Assembly (NCBI GenBank): GCA_030037785.1
Contig: JASHQA010000315.1
Location: 1-41,020, forward strand
Reading direction: 5' to 3'
DNA: 41,020 nucleotides
From: Streptosporangiaceae bacterium
Lineage (GTDB): Bacteria > Actinomycetota > Actinomycetes > Streptosporangiales > Streptosporangiaceae
The notes beneath the pieces were generated by a model that saw only the letters and a list, made by a program, of their open reading frames with translations, had not been told where the DNA came from and made no database searches. Position numbers and translations under genes: made by a program. Below are positions 32,979-40,419 of this stretch, piece by piece (position 1 is the first letter of the stretch; each line of letters begins with the position of its first letter).

Positions 32979-34976
32979 CTAGCCGACTGGGTAATGCTGC
33001 TGCGTTGCTGCGTACCGCACAAAAAAGTCGAGCGAGTGTGGATTGGCCATAGCGTGCGGGTTGGCCGCCTGCTCGGCAGGCACGCCGCGCAGGATCCTGC
33101 GCACCGGCACCTCCATCTTCTTGCCGGTCAGCGTGACCGGGATGTCGGGCGCCTGCACGATCGCATCGGGAACGTGCCGGGGCGTGTACTCCCGGCGCAG
33201 CCGGTCCCGGATCTGTGCCCTGATGCTGTCGTCGAGCACCAGCTCGTCGGCGAGCTTGACGAACAGCGGCATGAAAACCCGCCCACCCGGTAGGTCCAGG
33301 TTAACGATCAGCGCATCCTCGACCTCGTCGATGCGGGACAGCACGCGGTATACCTCGGCGGTGCCGATGCGCACGCCGTGCCGGTTGAGCGTCGCGTCGG
33401 ACCGGCCCAGGACGAAACAGCCGCCGCGGGAGTTGACCTTGAAGAAATCACCGTGCCGCCAGACCCCCGGAAACATGTCGAGGTACGCCTCGCGGTACCG
33501 GGCGTCGCTCGGGTCGTCCCACAGGCGCACCGGCATTGACGGCATTGGCGCGGTGATGACCAGCTCACCAACCTCGCCGACGACGCTCTCGCCACGCTCG
33601 TTGAACGCGTACGCCGCCACGCCGAGATGCCGAGCCTGGATCTCCCCGGCGTAGACCGGCAGGGTGGGCACGCCGCCGACGAAACCCGTGCACACGTCGG
33701 TGCCGCCGCTGCCGGTGGCGACCCAGACGTCCCTCTTGACGTTCTGGTAGAACCACGCCGTGCACTCTGCTGACACCGGTGACCCGGCCGGCATGATCGC
33801 GCGCAGCGCGGACAGGTCGTACCGGCTCGCGGGCACGATGCCTGCCCTGGTCATCTGATCCACGTACGCCGGGCTCGCGCCGAAGAACGTAACCCCCGCG
33901 TCTTGCGCGAGCCGCCATAGCACGTCTGGCTCAGGGTAGGTAGGACTGCCGTCGTAGAGCACCGGTCTGACACCGAGCAGCAGGGAGCTGACCAGGAAGT
34001 TCCACATCATCCAGCCGGTGGTGGTGAAGAACAGCATCCGGTCTCCCGGCCGCAGATCCATGTGCAACCGCTGCAGCTTGAGCTGCTCGATGAGGATCCC
34101 GCCGTGGCCGTGCACGAGGGCCTTCGGCAGCCCGGTGGTGCCCGACGAGAACAGGATCCACAGCGGATGGTCGAACGGCACCTGCTCGAACTCGTACTGC
34201 CCCGCGGGTACCGGCGGCTGATCCACTACCTGATCCCAGGTGAGCACGTCTGGAACAGGTGCCAGCGCCGCGGGGTCCAGGTAGGGCAGCCAGATCACCT
34301 GCTCCAGCCGGTCGAGTCCGGCGATGATCCGCCGCAGCTCGTCGCCGCGATCGAACTGCGTCCCGGCATACTGGTAACCGTCGACGCAGAACAGCACCTT
34401 GGGCCTGAGCTGCCGGAATCGGTCGAGCACGCCCCGCCAGCCGAAGTCGGGCGAGCAGCTCGCCCAGACCGCCCCGATGCTCGTGGTGGCCAGCATGGCG
34501 ACCGCGGTCTGCGGAATGTTCGGCATGTAGCTGGCGACCCGGTCACCTGGCCGCACGCCCAGCGCGCGCAGCTGGGTACCGACTATCCGCACCTGGCCGG
34601 CGAGGTCCGCCCAGTCGGTGGCGGCCAGCGGCGCGGACTCGCTGACCGAGAAGAGCGCAGGCGTGCCGGGCCGTTCCTGGCGCAGAACGTGCTGCGCATA
34701 GTTGAGCCGGGCGCCAGGGAACCACCGCGCGCCCGGCATGGTGGCCGGCCCGATCACTTGCTCCGGTCGCGCCGAGCAGTCGAGGCCGCAGTAGTCCCAG
34801 ATCGCCTGCCAGAAGCCGTCGAGGTCGCGCACAGACCACTGCCACAGCGCGTCGTAGCCGTCGAACCGCCGGCCGCGTGCGGCCAGCCAAGCCTGGAACG
34901 CGGTAACGTTGGCGCCGGCCACCTGCTCGGCGCTGGGCGTCCACAAGAGGTCGCCCTCGCGCACTGGCTCGGTCAT
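32979..34976 (-). CDS. Acetoacetate-CoA ligase-like acyl-CoA synthetase
   Basis: A 665-residue AMP-forming ligase of the ANL superfamily. The N-terminal motif MPGARWFPGARLNYAQHVL is typical of acetoacetyl-CoA synthetases. The P-loop is ILFSSGTTGLPKALVHGHGG. GWMMWNFLVSSLL and VATGSGGTDVCTGFVGG are further family segments, and the catalytic Lys lies in TGKKMEVPVRRIL near the C-terminus. It would convert a 3-oxo acid such as acetoacetate to its CoA thioester, ready for thiolysis. It is the first gene of the minus-strand operon, so the pathway encoded downstream is likely to deliver a 3-oxo acid. The ATG at 34976 is 41 bases from a 19-bp palindrome. Confidence 0.92.
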   Translation of the reverse strand: MTEPVREGDLLWTPSAEQVAGANVTAFQAWLAARGRRFDGYDALWQWSVRDLDGFWQAIWDYCGLDCSARPEQVIGPATMPGARWFPGARLNYAQHVLRQERPGTPALFSVSESAPLAATDWADLAGQVRIVGTQLRALGVRPGDRVASYMPNIPQTAVAMLATTSIGAVWASCSPDFGWRGVLDRFRQLRPKVLFCVDGYQYAGTQFDRGDELRRIIAGLDRLEQVIWLPYLDPAALAPVPDVLTWDQVVDQPPVPAGQYEFEQVPFDHPLWILFSSGTTGLPKALVHGHGGILIEQLKLQRLHMDLRPGDRMLFFTTTGWMMWNFLVSSLLLGVRPVLYDGSPTYPEPDVLWRLAQDAGVTFFGASPAYVDQMTRAGIVPASRYDLSALRAIMPAGSPVSAECTAWFYQNVKRDVWVATGSGGTDVCTGFVGGVPTLPVYAGEIQARHLGVAAYAFNERGESVVGEVGELVITAPMPSMPVRLWDDPSDARYREAYLDMFPGVWRHGDFFKVNSRGGCFVLGRSDATLNRHGVRIGTAEVYRVLSRIDEVEDALIVNLDLPGGRVFMPLFVKLADELVLDDSIRAQIRDRLRREYTPRHVPDAIVQAPDIPVTLTGKKMEVPVRRILRGVPAEQAANPHAMANPHSLDFFVRYAATQQHYPVG

Positions 34977-35015
34977 GCACCGACGATCTCAGCGGCCCTA
35001 GCTCGGGACAATAAC

Positions 35016-35034
35016 GATTTCACATGATGAAATC
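35016..35034. promoter_or_regulatory. 19-bp palindrome GATTTCA-CATGA-TGAAATC between divergent genes
   Basis: Perfect 7-bp arms around a 5-base centre in the 75-base gap between the acetoacetyl-CoA synthetase-like gene (minus, start 34976) and the VOC gene (plus, start 35052). It is the only AT-rich patch of the gap. Its size and symmetry fit an operator for a dimeric repressor (GntR, TetR or MarR type). It could control the carboxylase operon, the VOC gene or both. No regulator gene lies next to it. Confidence 0.65.
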
Positions 35035-35051
35035 CTGGCGGAGGTCCTTCA

Positions 35052-35468
35052 ATGGCGGCAGCAGTCCGGCTCGGCGCAGCCGTGATGTTCGTGCGCAACC
35101 TTGACCGGTCTGTCAACTTCTACACCGAGGTGCTCGGCCTGGCCGTCACGGACCGCAGCCCGACGGCGGCACTGCTGGGCGAGGACGACGGTCCGCAGCT
35201 CGTGCTGCGCGCCTTCGGCGAGAACGCCACTCATCCGCTCGGTGCCCTCGGCGTGCAGTACCTGGTCTGGCAGACCGACAGCCGCGACGACCTCGACCGC
35301 CGTACCGAACTGCTGCGGCAGCGGTCGGCGTACCGGGACACGCACAACACGGCCAGCGGCGTGACGGTCGAAGGCCGTGACCCAGACGATCTTGTCCTCA
35401 TGCTCGGCTATCGGCGACCGGGCGAGCCGACCCTGCGGTCGCTGCCCGCTCGCGTCTACGCCTGGTAA
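35052..35468 (+). CDS. VOC-superfamily (glyoxalase/bleomycin-resistance-like) protein
   Basis: A 138-residue protein with two beta-alpha-beta-beta-beta modules. The first opens VMFVRNLDRSVNFYTEVLGLAVTDRS and the second ends with VEGRDPDDLVLMLGYRRP, typical of the vicinal oxygen chelate fold. Metal ligand positions are hard to place, so enzyme, drug-binding or ketone-binding roles are all open. It is divergent from the carboxylase operon and shares its intergenic palindrome, so it might be co-regulated. The ATG at 35052 has GGAGG 11 bases upstream. Confidence 0.85.
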   Translation: MAAAVRLGAAVMFVRNLDRSVNFYTEVLGLAVTDRSPTAALLGEDDGPQLVLRAFGENATHPLGALGVQYLVWQTDSRDDLDRRTELLRQRSAYRDTHNTASGVTVEGRDPDDLVLMLGYRRPGEPTLRSLPARVYAW

Positions 35469-35524
35469 CGCAGGTTCAGGCTGCTCAACCGGGGAACTCG
35501 GTAGTAAAAGGGGGGCGATGAGCC

Positions 35525-35959
35525 ATGACGGAGATTGACTACCAGACGGTCTTCCGGGCGTTCCCCGGCCCAACGGCGCTGCTCAGCTGCGAATTCACCA
35601 TCCTCGACGCGAATGACGATTACCTGAACGCCGTGGGCCGGGAATCTGATGACGTGCTGGGCCAGAACATCTTCTCCGCGTTCCCGAGGAATATGCGTGA
35701 TCCAGCCGATATAGGTCCACAGAACCTGCGTGCGTCGCTGGAGTCCGTGGTAGCCACCGGCGAGCGCGATCACATGGAGCTGACCCGCTACGACATCGAG
35801 ATTCCGGGTCGGCCGGGCGTGTTCGAGGAGCGCTACTGGGCGGTCGTCAACACCCCGATTCTCGACCCGGCCGGCCAGCCGCAGATGATCGTGCACCGGG
35901 TCGAGGACGCCACCGCGACGGTGCGCCAGGTCCTGGCGGCTCAGGCCGTCAGCGGCTGA
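35525..35959 (+). CDS. Stand-alone PAS domain protein
   Basis: A 144-residue protein that is nearly all one PAS domain. It has FRAFPGPTALLSCEFTILDA, NDDYLNAVGR and a C-terminal beta-sheet ending PQMIVHRVEDAT. There is no attached kinase, cyclase or phosphatase domain and no membrane helix. Such orphan PAS proteins may bind a small molecule and act on a partner, or be remnants of larger sensors. The final residues (TATVRQVLAAQAVSG) look like the beginning of a signalling helix, which in longer relatives leads to an output domain. The ATG at 35525 has a G-rich AAGGGGGG about 10 bases upstream. Confidence 0.82.
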   Translation: MTEIDYQTVFRAFPGPTALLSCEFTILDANDDYLNAVGRESDDVLGQNIFSAFPRNMRDPADIGPQNLRASLESVVATGERDHMELTRYDIEIPGRPGVFEERYWAVVNTPILDPAGQPQMIVHRVEDATATVRQVLAAQAVSG

Positions 35960-36033
35960 CGAGCTGACCGCACCCCCGGTTTCGGCCCGCCGGCGTCGGG
36001 CACGCATCCCGGGCCTGGGATAAGCAGGTCCCG

Positions 36034-36729
36034 ATGCTGCTCGATGACGGCCGCCGAGTGATCACCTACGACCGGCGGGGGTTCGGCCGGTCTAGCCACC
36101 CGGCCGTCGGCTACGACTACGACACGTTCGCCAACGACCTGCACGTCCTGCTGGAAAGCCTCGACCTACACGACGTCGTCCTGGTCGGGCACTCCATGGG
36201 CACCGGCGAGGTCACCAGGTACCTGGGTCGGTACGGCTCGGCGCGAGTGGCGAAGGGCGTGCTCATCTCGCCGATCCCGCCCTACTTGCTGCAAGCACGC
36301 GACAACCCGGAAGGCCTGCCAGCGAGCCTGTTCGACGGGTTCATCCACAGCGCGAGGCAGGACAGCGCCGCCTGGATGAAGGGCTTCCTCGACAGCTTCT
36401 TCAACATCGACAAGTTCCGCGGCTCGCTCGTCAGTGACCAGTACTACCAGTCGTGCTGGAACCTCGCCGTGTCCGCCTCGGCAATCGCCACGGTGGCGTG
36501 CATCTCTACCTGGGAGACCGACTTTCGCGCGGACCTACCCAAGGTCGACGTTCCGATGCTCGTCGTCCAGGGTGACGACGACCGGGTGCTGCCGTTCCCG
36601 AAGACCGGCCAGCGGCTGCCCGACCTCATCAAGGACATCCAGCTAGTCAGCATTGACCAGGGCCCGCACGCCATCGCGTGGACGCACGCGGACCAGGTGA
36701 ACGCGGCACTGCTGAAGTTCATCGCCTGA
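36034..36729 (+). CDS. Alpha/beta hydrolase lacking the N-terminus (likely 5'-truncated)
   Basis: A 231-residue alpha/beta hydrolase of the non-haem chloroperoxidase/esterase group. The nucleophile elbow is GHSMG (Ser54), the acid lies in VVQGDDDRVLP and the His in QGPHAIAW. Relatives are about 275 residues and begin with strands and an HG oxyanion motif that are missing here. In-frame codons just upstream of the ATG (36001-36033, reading HASRAWDKQVP) still look like this family, but the frame meets a stop at 35965-35967 and contains no usable start. So the 5' end is probably deleted and the gene may be a pseudogene, although the triad remains. Confidence 0.78.
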   Translation: MLLDDGRRVITYDRRGFGRSSHPAVGYDYDTFANDLHVLLESLDLHDVVLVGHSMGTGEVTRYLGRYGSARVAKGVLISPIPPYLLQARDNPEGLPASLFDGFIHSARQDSAAWMKGFLDSFFNIDKFRGSLVSDQYYQSCWNLAVSASAIATVACISTWETDFRADLPKVDVPMLVVQGDDDRVLPFPKTGQRLPDLIKDIQLVSIDQGPHAIAWTHADQVNAALLKFIA

Positions 36730-36820
36730 CCACGGGGCAGCCCGCTCGCGCATACCTGCACGGGCGGCGGGGTAGCTGGCCGGGGCGTGACTGACCGAAC
36801 CCCGGAGAGAGTGACCCGCC

Positions 36821-37315
36821 ATGAAGACCCTCACCAGCCGCACGAGCGGCTGCCTCCTCATGCTGCTCGGCGCGTGGGGCGCCCTGGTGCCCTTCGTCGG
36901 GCCCTACTTCGGCTACGCCTACACGCCCGACAGGGCCTGGACGTACACGACCGGCCGACTCTGGCTCTCGGTGCTGCCCGGCGCCGCGGTCTTCCTCGGC
37001 GGGCTGGTGGTCGCGATGTCGACCCGAGGCGGCGCGTCCGGCGCGTTGCTGGCCGTGCTCGGGGGCATCTGGCTCGTCATCGGCGTCCCGGTACTGGCGC
37101 TGGTCAAGCCGGGCACCGGCCCCGGCACCCCGGCCACGGTCGCCCCCGCAATGTTCCACCCGGCCACCATGCACCTGCTCGAGAGCCTGGGCTTCTTCTA
37201 TGGCCTTGGCGTCGCGATCGTGTTTTTCGCCGCGCTCGCGCTCGGCCGGGCCGGCGTCGCCCGGATCATCGCCCGCGAGTTCGAGCCCACTCCCGAGTAC
37301 GACACAGCGTACTAA
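36821..37315 (+). CDS. Four-helix membrane protein of unknown function
   Basis: A 164-residue protein with four predicted membrane helices (about residues 9-31, 48-67, 75-95 and 122-142). The first extracytoplasmic loop is Tyr-rich (PYFGYAYTPDRAWTYTTGR) and the cytosolic tail is acidic (EFEPTPEYDTAY). I recognise no named family, but this layout is common among actinobacterial hypothetical membrane proteins. A GGAGAGAG lies about 10 bases before the ATG. The gene ends 21 bases before the convergent deacylase gene. Confidence 0.8.
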   Translation: MKTLTSRTSGCLLMLLGAWGALVPFVGPYFGYAYTPDRAWTYTTGRLWLSVLPGAAVFLGGLVVAMSTRGGASGALLAVLGGIWLVIGVPVLALVKPGTGPGTPATVAPAMFHPATMHLLESLGFFYGLGVAIVFFAALALGRAGVARIIAREFEPTPEYDTAY

Positions 37316-37336
37316 GAGGCGGCGTACGAACCGGCT

Positions 37337-38263
37337 TCAGCGCGCGCCCAGGCCGAGCAGCAAGCCGTCATCGGCGACCGCCGGCGAGCTCGTCAGGAAG
37401 ATGATCACCCCGTCCGTCGGGGCGACGATCACCTCTCTGACCTCGGCACCGTCCAGGCTGCTCACCGCGCCGAGCGCCTGACCCTCGGCGACTCGCTCCC
37501 CCGCGGCGACCCTCGGCTCCCACCAGCCGGCACCGCGGCACCGCAGCCACAGAAACCGGCCGAGCCGTGTCGGCGCGACAGCTGGGCCCGCCGCAGCCGG
37601 GGGCGCGGCCATTCCGAGCAGCCCGAGCACCCGGTCCAGCCCGGCCACGTGCAGCGCCGCCGCGTGCTCCTCGACCAGACCGCACCCCCCGGCCTCGGCG
37701 GTGATGGCCGGTATGCCCGCCTCGGCGGCCGCACCGCTGCTGGAACCGCTGACCGCGCGGTCAGGGCCGACCGACTGCCTGATCACGTACGGCAGGCCGT
37801 AAGCCTCCGCCAGCGCGCTCGCCCGTTCCTCGGCCGGGCCACCCTCATACAGGGTGAACGGCTGCAACGCTTCGACCAGGTCACCGCAGTGCACGTCGAC
37901 CAGGGCGTCCGAGGTGGCAATGAGCCGGGTGAAGGTGTCATGGGCGAGCCGGTCCGCGAGCGTGCCCGCCGGGTCACCGGGAAAGCACCGGTTGAGATTC
38001 TTGCCGCCCTCGGGCACCACGAATGGCGACCGGGCCGCAAACGCGGTCACGTTCAGCACCGGGACGGCGCGGACGCGGCCGTGCAGTTCTCGGCTGGCAA
38101 GGTTCCCGAGCCAGCGGCGCACCCCCGCCATGGCCGCGTACTCGCAGCCATGCACGCCAGAGATCACCGTAAGCGTCGGGCCGTCGGCGGCACCCGTGAC
38201 CTCCACAAGCGGCACGGCCAGTCCAGCGAGGCCGATCTCGCGACGTACTACCGTGGGCGGCAT
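37337..38263 (-). CDS. Succinylglutamate desuccinylase/aspartoacylase-family metallo-deacylase
   Basis: A 308-residue M14-type zinc deacylase. The zinc ligands are His38 and Glu41 (SGVHGCEY) and His125 (DVHCGD). NLNRCFPGDP (89-98) holds the substrate-carboxylate Arg, and ITAEAGG carries the general base/acid Glu. The C-terminal domain (about 220-308) is a biotinyl-like beta barrel common in the family. These enzymes remove acyl groups from amino acids; the exact substrate is not evident. The ATG at 38263 has GAGGAG 6 bases upstream; the open frame further upstream runs antisense into the next gene. It is divergent from the D-aminopeptidase gene with 27 bases between starts. Confidence 0.88.
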   Translation of the reverse strand: MPPTVVRREIGLAGLAVPLVEVTGAADGPTLTVISGVHGCEYAAMAGVRRWLGNLASRELHGRVRAVPVLNVTAFAARSPFVVPEGGKNLNRCFPGDPAGTLADRLAHDTFTRLIATSDALVDVHCGDLVEALQPFTLYEGGPAEERASALAEAYGLPYVIRQSVGPDRAVSGSSSGAAAEAGIPAITAEAGGCGLVEEHAAALHVAGLDRVLGLLGMAAPPAAAGPAVAPTRLGRFLWLRCRGAGWWEPRVAAGERVAEGQALGAVSSLDGAEVREVIVAPTDGVIIFLTSSPAVADDGLLLGLGAR

Positions 38264-38290
38264 GAACCACTCCTCAGCCGGGGCGATGCC

Positions 38291-39114
38291 ATGAAAGTAT
38301 TCCTGTCCACCGACATGGAGGGCACGGCGGGCATCGTCGACTGGGAACAGTGCACCGGCGACGGGCCGGCCGCCATAGCCGGCCGCGGTCTGCTGCTGGC
38401 CGAGGTCAACGCCGCGATCGAGGGCGCCATCGCGGGCGGCGCGACGGAGATCGTCGTCAACGACTCGCACTCGACCATGCGCAACCTGCCCCCGGCCGAG
38501 CTGGCGGGTCAGGCTTCTTACATCTCCGGGAGCCACAAGCCGCTCTACATGATGCAGGGCCTGGACGACACCTTCGACGCGTGCCTGTTCATCTCCTATC
38601 ACGGCTCCGTCGGGGCTCCCGCCGGGCTATCGCACACCTACAGCCCGCGGGTCGTCGTCGAGGCTCGCATCGACGGCACGATCACTGGTGAGGCGGGATC
38701 AACGCCCTGGTCGCCGCCCACTACGGCGTCCCGGTGGTGCTGGTCACCGGCGACCGCTGCGCCTGCGAGGAAACTGCCGCGCTCATCCCCGATGTCTACC
38801 AAGCCGTGGTCAAGGAGCATGTCAGCCGGCTTGCCGCCAGCAGCCTGCACCCGGACCGCGCGTGCGCCCTCATCCGTGGCCAGGCGCAGGCGGCCGTCGG
38901 GGCAGCCGGCACCGCAAAGCCGCCGCGCCTCGAGCCCGGCGTGCTCGAGGTGTTCGTACGCACCACTGACATCGCGGAGGCGGCCAGCTGGGTCCGCGGC
39001 ATCGACCGCACCGGGCCACGTCAACTGCGCATCGAGGGGCCTGACCGGCTGGCCACCTACCGTGCGTTCGGTGCGGCGATTCTGCTGACGCGTACCGTCG
39101 CGGCAGCAGTCTAG
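38291..39114 (+). pseudogene. D-aminopeptidase (M55, DppA-like), frameshifted
   Basis: Two adjacent frames together make one M55 peptidase of about 274 residues. The first frame (38291-about 38697) has the metal ligands Asp8 and Glu10 (STDMEG), His60 (NDSH), His104 (YHGS) and Glu134 (GEAG), matching DppA spacing. Reading then needs to move to the next frame, which continues INALVAAHYGVPVVLVTGD and runs to the stop at 39114. Adding one G to the GGG at 38695-38697 restores the continuous family sequence (GEAG-INALVAAHYG). This is either a real one-base deletion that inactivates the gene or a sequencing error in a G-run. An intact enzyme would release D-amino acids from peptides. Confidence 0.85.
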
Positions 39115-39473
39115 GTCGCGATGTCCGGGTAGGGCAGGCTCCAATGGCTGAGCTTGGCCGCGAATTCGCGCTGGAACGCCAGTGGCTCGGAGTAGTCCCG
39201 CTCGAATAGCGCGATGTACAGGGTGAGCAGCAGGAAGTTGTGCGCTCCCAGCTCGAACAGCCGGACGTAGTCGTGCGTGGCGAGCGCCTCACGCTCGTCG
39301 GCGGTCAGCGACGGCCACGTGCTTCGCTCCGCCGCCGGGCAGTTCAGGATGACCCGGGAGCGCTCAGCCTCCCACCACTCGACGGTCCCGCGGGGGTCGG
39401 CGCGGTACCGCTCCACAAGTTCCGGATCCCGGTCGATGGTGAACAGGAACTTGTCGATCAGGTACTTGCTCAC
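39111..39473 (-). CDS. LigA-type small subunit of an extradiol dioxygenase
   Basis: A 120-residue helical protein resembling the alpha subunit of protocatechuate 4,5-dioxygenase (LigA). It shows YLIDKFLFTIDRDPELVERY, LTADEREALATHDYVRLFELGAHNF (here only partly quoted by family pattern) and a C-terminal helix. The small subunit closes the active site of the LigB-type partner. The GTG start at 39473 overlaps the partner's stop (GTGA), so they are co-translated. Its stop lies against the end of the convergent D-aminopeptidase gene. Substrate unknown. Confidence 0.85.
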   Translation of the reverse strand: MSKYLIDKFLFTIDRDPELVERYRADPRGTVEWWEAERSRVILNCPAAERSTWPSLTADEREALATHDYVRLFELGAHNFLLLTLYIALFERDYSEPLAFQREFAAKLSHWSLPYPDIAT

Positions 39474-40330
39474 GACGCCTCCGTCGGATACCAGGTGAAG
39501 TACGCCTCCATGGTGTGGAACAGGTCCAGCGAGTCGGTGTAGTCCGCCTTCACGTTCTCGCCGGCCACGCCCATCATGAGCATGAAGTCCATGAAGCCGT
39601 GCGTCGCGTTGCCGGGCAGCCACAGGCTGTCCAGACTGACCTCGGCGAGCACGGAATCCAAGTCGCCGGCCGCGATCCAGCTCACCGCTTTGCGGTCGAA
39701 CTCCGGGTCCGGTCCGTGCGGCCCGAACTGGCGGGGCCCGCCCAGCTCCAGCGACAGGTGACCGGTGCCGATGATCGCGACCCGTTTGTCACTCGGCCAC
39801 GCCTCCACCATCCGCCGGATCGCCTTGCCGAGCTCCACGAACCGACGAGGCTGCGGCAGCGGCGGCGCGAAGATGTTCGTGTAGACCGGCACGATGGGCA
39901 GGTCCCCGCTCGGGCGCAGCGTGATGAGCGGGCACGTGATGCTGTGGTCCACCCGCAGCTCGTTGCTGAAGGCCAGGTCGAACCCCTCGTCGAGGCCCTG
40001 TCGCAGCAGGTAGGAGGACAGCTCCTCGTCGCCGGGCAGGAACATCCGCGGCAGGCCGAACTCGCGCTCCTCGTTGTAATAGTTCGCGTCGTAGTACGGC
40101 GCCTTGCCGACGAGGAACTGCGGCATGTTGTCCAGCCACAGCTGATGGAAGTGATCGCTGCCGACCATCACGAGCACGTCCGGGTTGGCTCTCGTCAGCG
40201 TCTCGCGGAACGCCTCGATCTTGGCGACCCACTCGTCCGCGAACGGCGGCCGGTCAGCCCCGGTCGAGGTGCTCGCCCGGTAGTAGAACGGATGATGCGT
40301 CGATGCGATGACCGCTGCGATCTTGGCCAT
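39470..40330 (-). CDS. LigB-type catalytic subunit of a class III extradiol dioxygenase
   Basis: A 286-residue non-haem iron dioxygenase that cleaves catecholic rings next to the hydroxyls. Iron ligands by family are His12 (ASTHHPF) and His60 or His62 (GSDHFHQLW), with a Glu late in the chain. The catalytic His lies in IGTGHLS. DHSITCPL is another conserved segment. No ring hydroxylase, decarboxylase or hydrolase genes of an aromatic pathway lie next to it, so the ring substrate is unclear; protocatechuate- or gallate-like compounds are known for relatives. The ATG at 40330 has GAGGAGTGCC just upstream. It is followed by the LigA-type subunit with a 4-base overlap. Confidence 0.88.
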   Translation of the reverse strand: MAKIAAVIASTHHPFYYRASTSTGADRPPFADEWVAKIEAFRETLTRANPDVLVMVGSDHFHQLWLDNMPQFLVGKAPYYDANYYNEEREFGLPRMFLPGDEELSSYLLRQGLDEGFDLAFSNELRVDHSITCPLITLRPSGDLPIVPVYTNIFAPPLPQPRRFVELGKAIRRMVEAWPSDKRVAIIGTGHLSLELGGPRQFGPHGPDPEFDRKAVSWIAAGDLDSVLAEVSLDSLWLPGNATHGFMDFMLMMGVAGENVKADYTDSLDLFHTMEAYFTWYPTEAS

Positions 40331-40419
40331 GGCACTCCTCGGGTCAGGCTATGTCCGCCACACGGACAGCAGTCCGGATCGAAGTTTCGTTGGCCGGGCA
40401 CTGGCTGTCAACACGCGAG

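Noticed and set aside
24867-34976. Classical acetone carboxylase (AcxABC) or acetophenone carboxylase locus
   Set aside because: No hydantoinase-type subunits (HyuA/HyuB-like) are present; the cluster instead has biotin-dependent subunits and split PEP-synthase parts.
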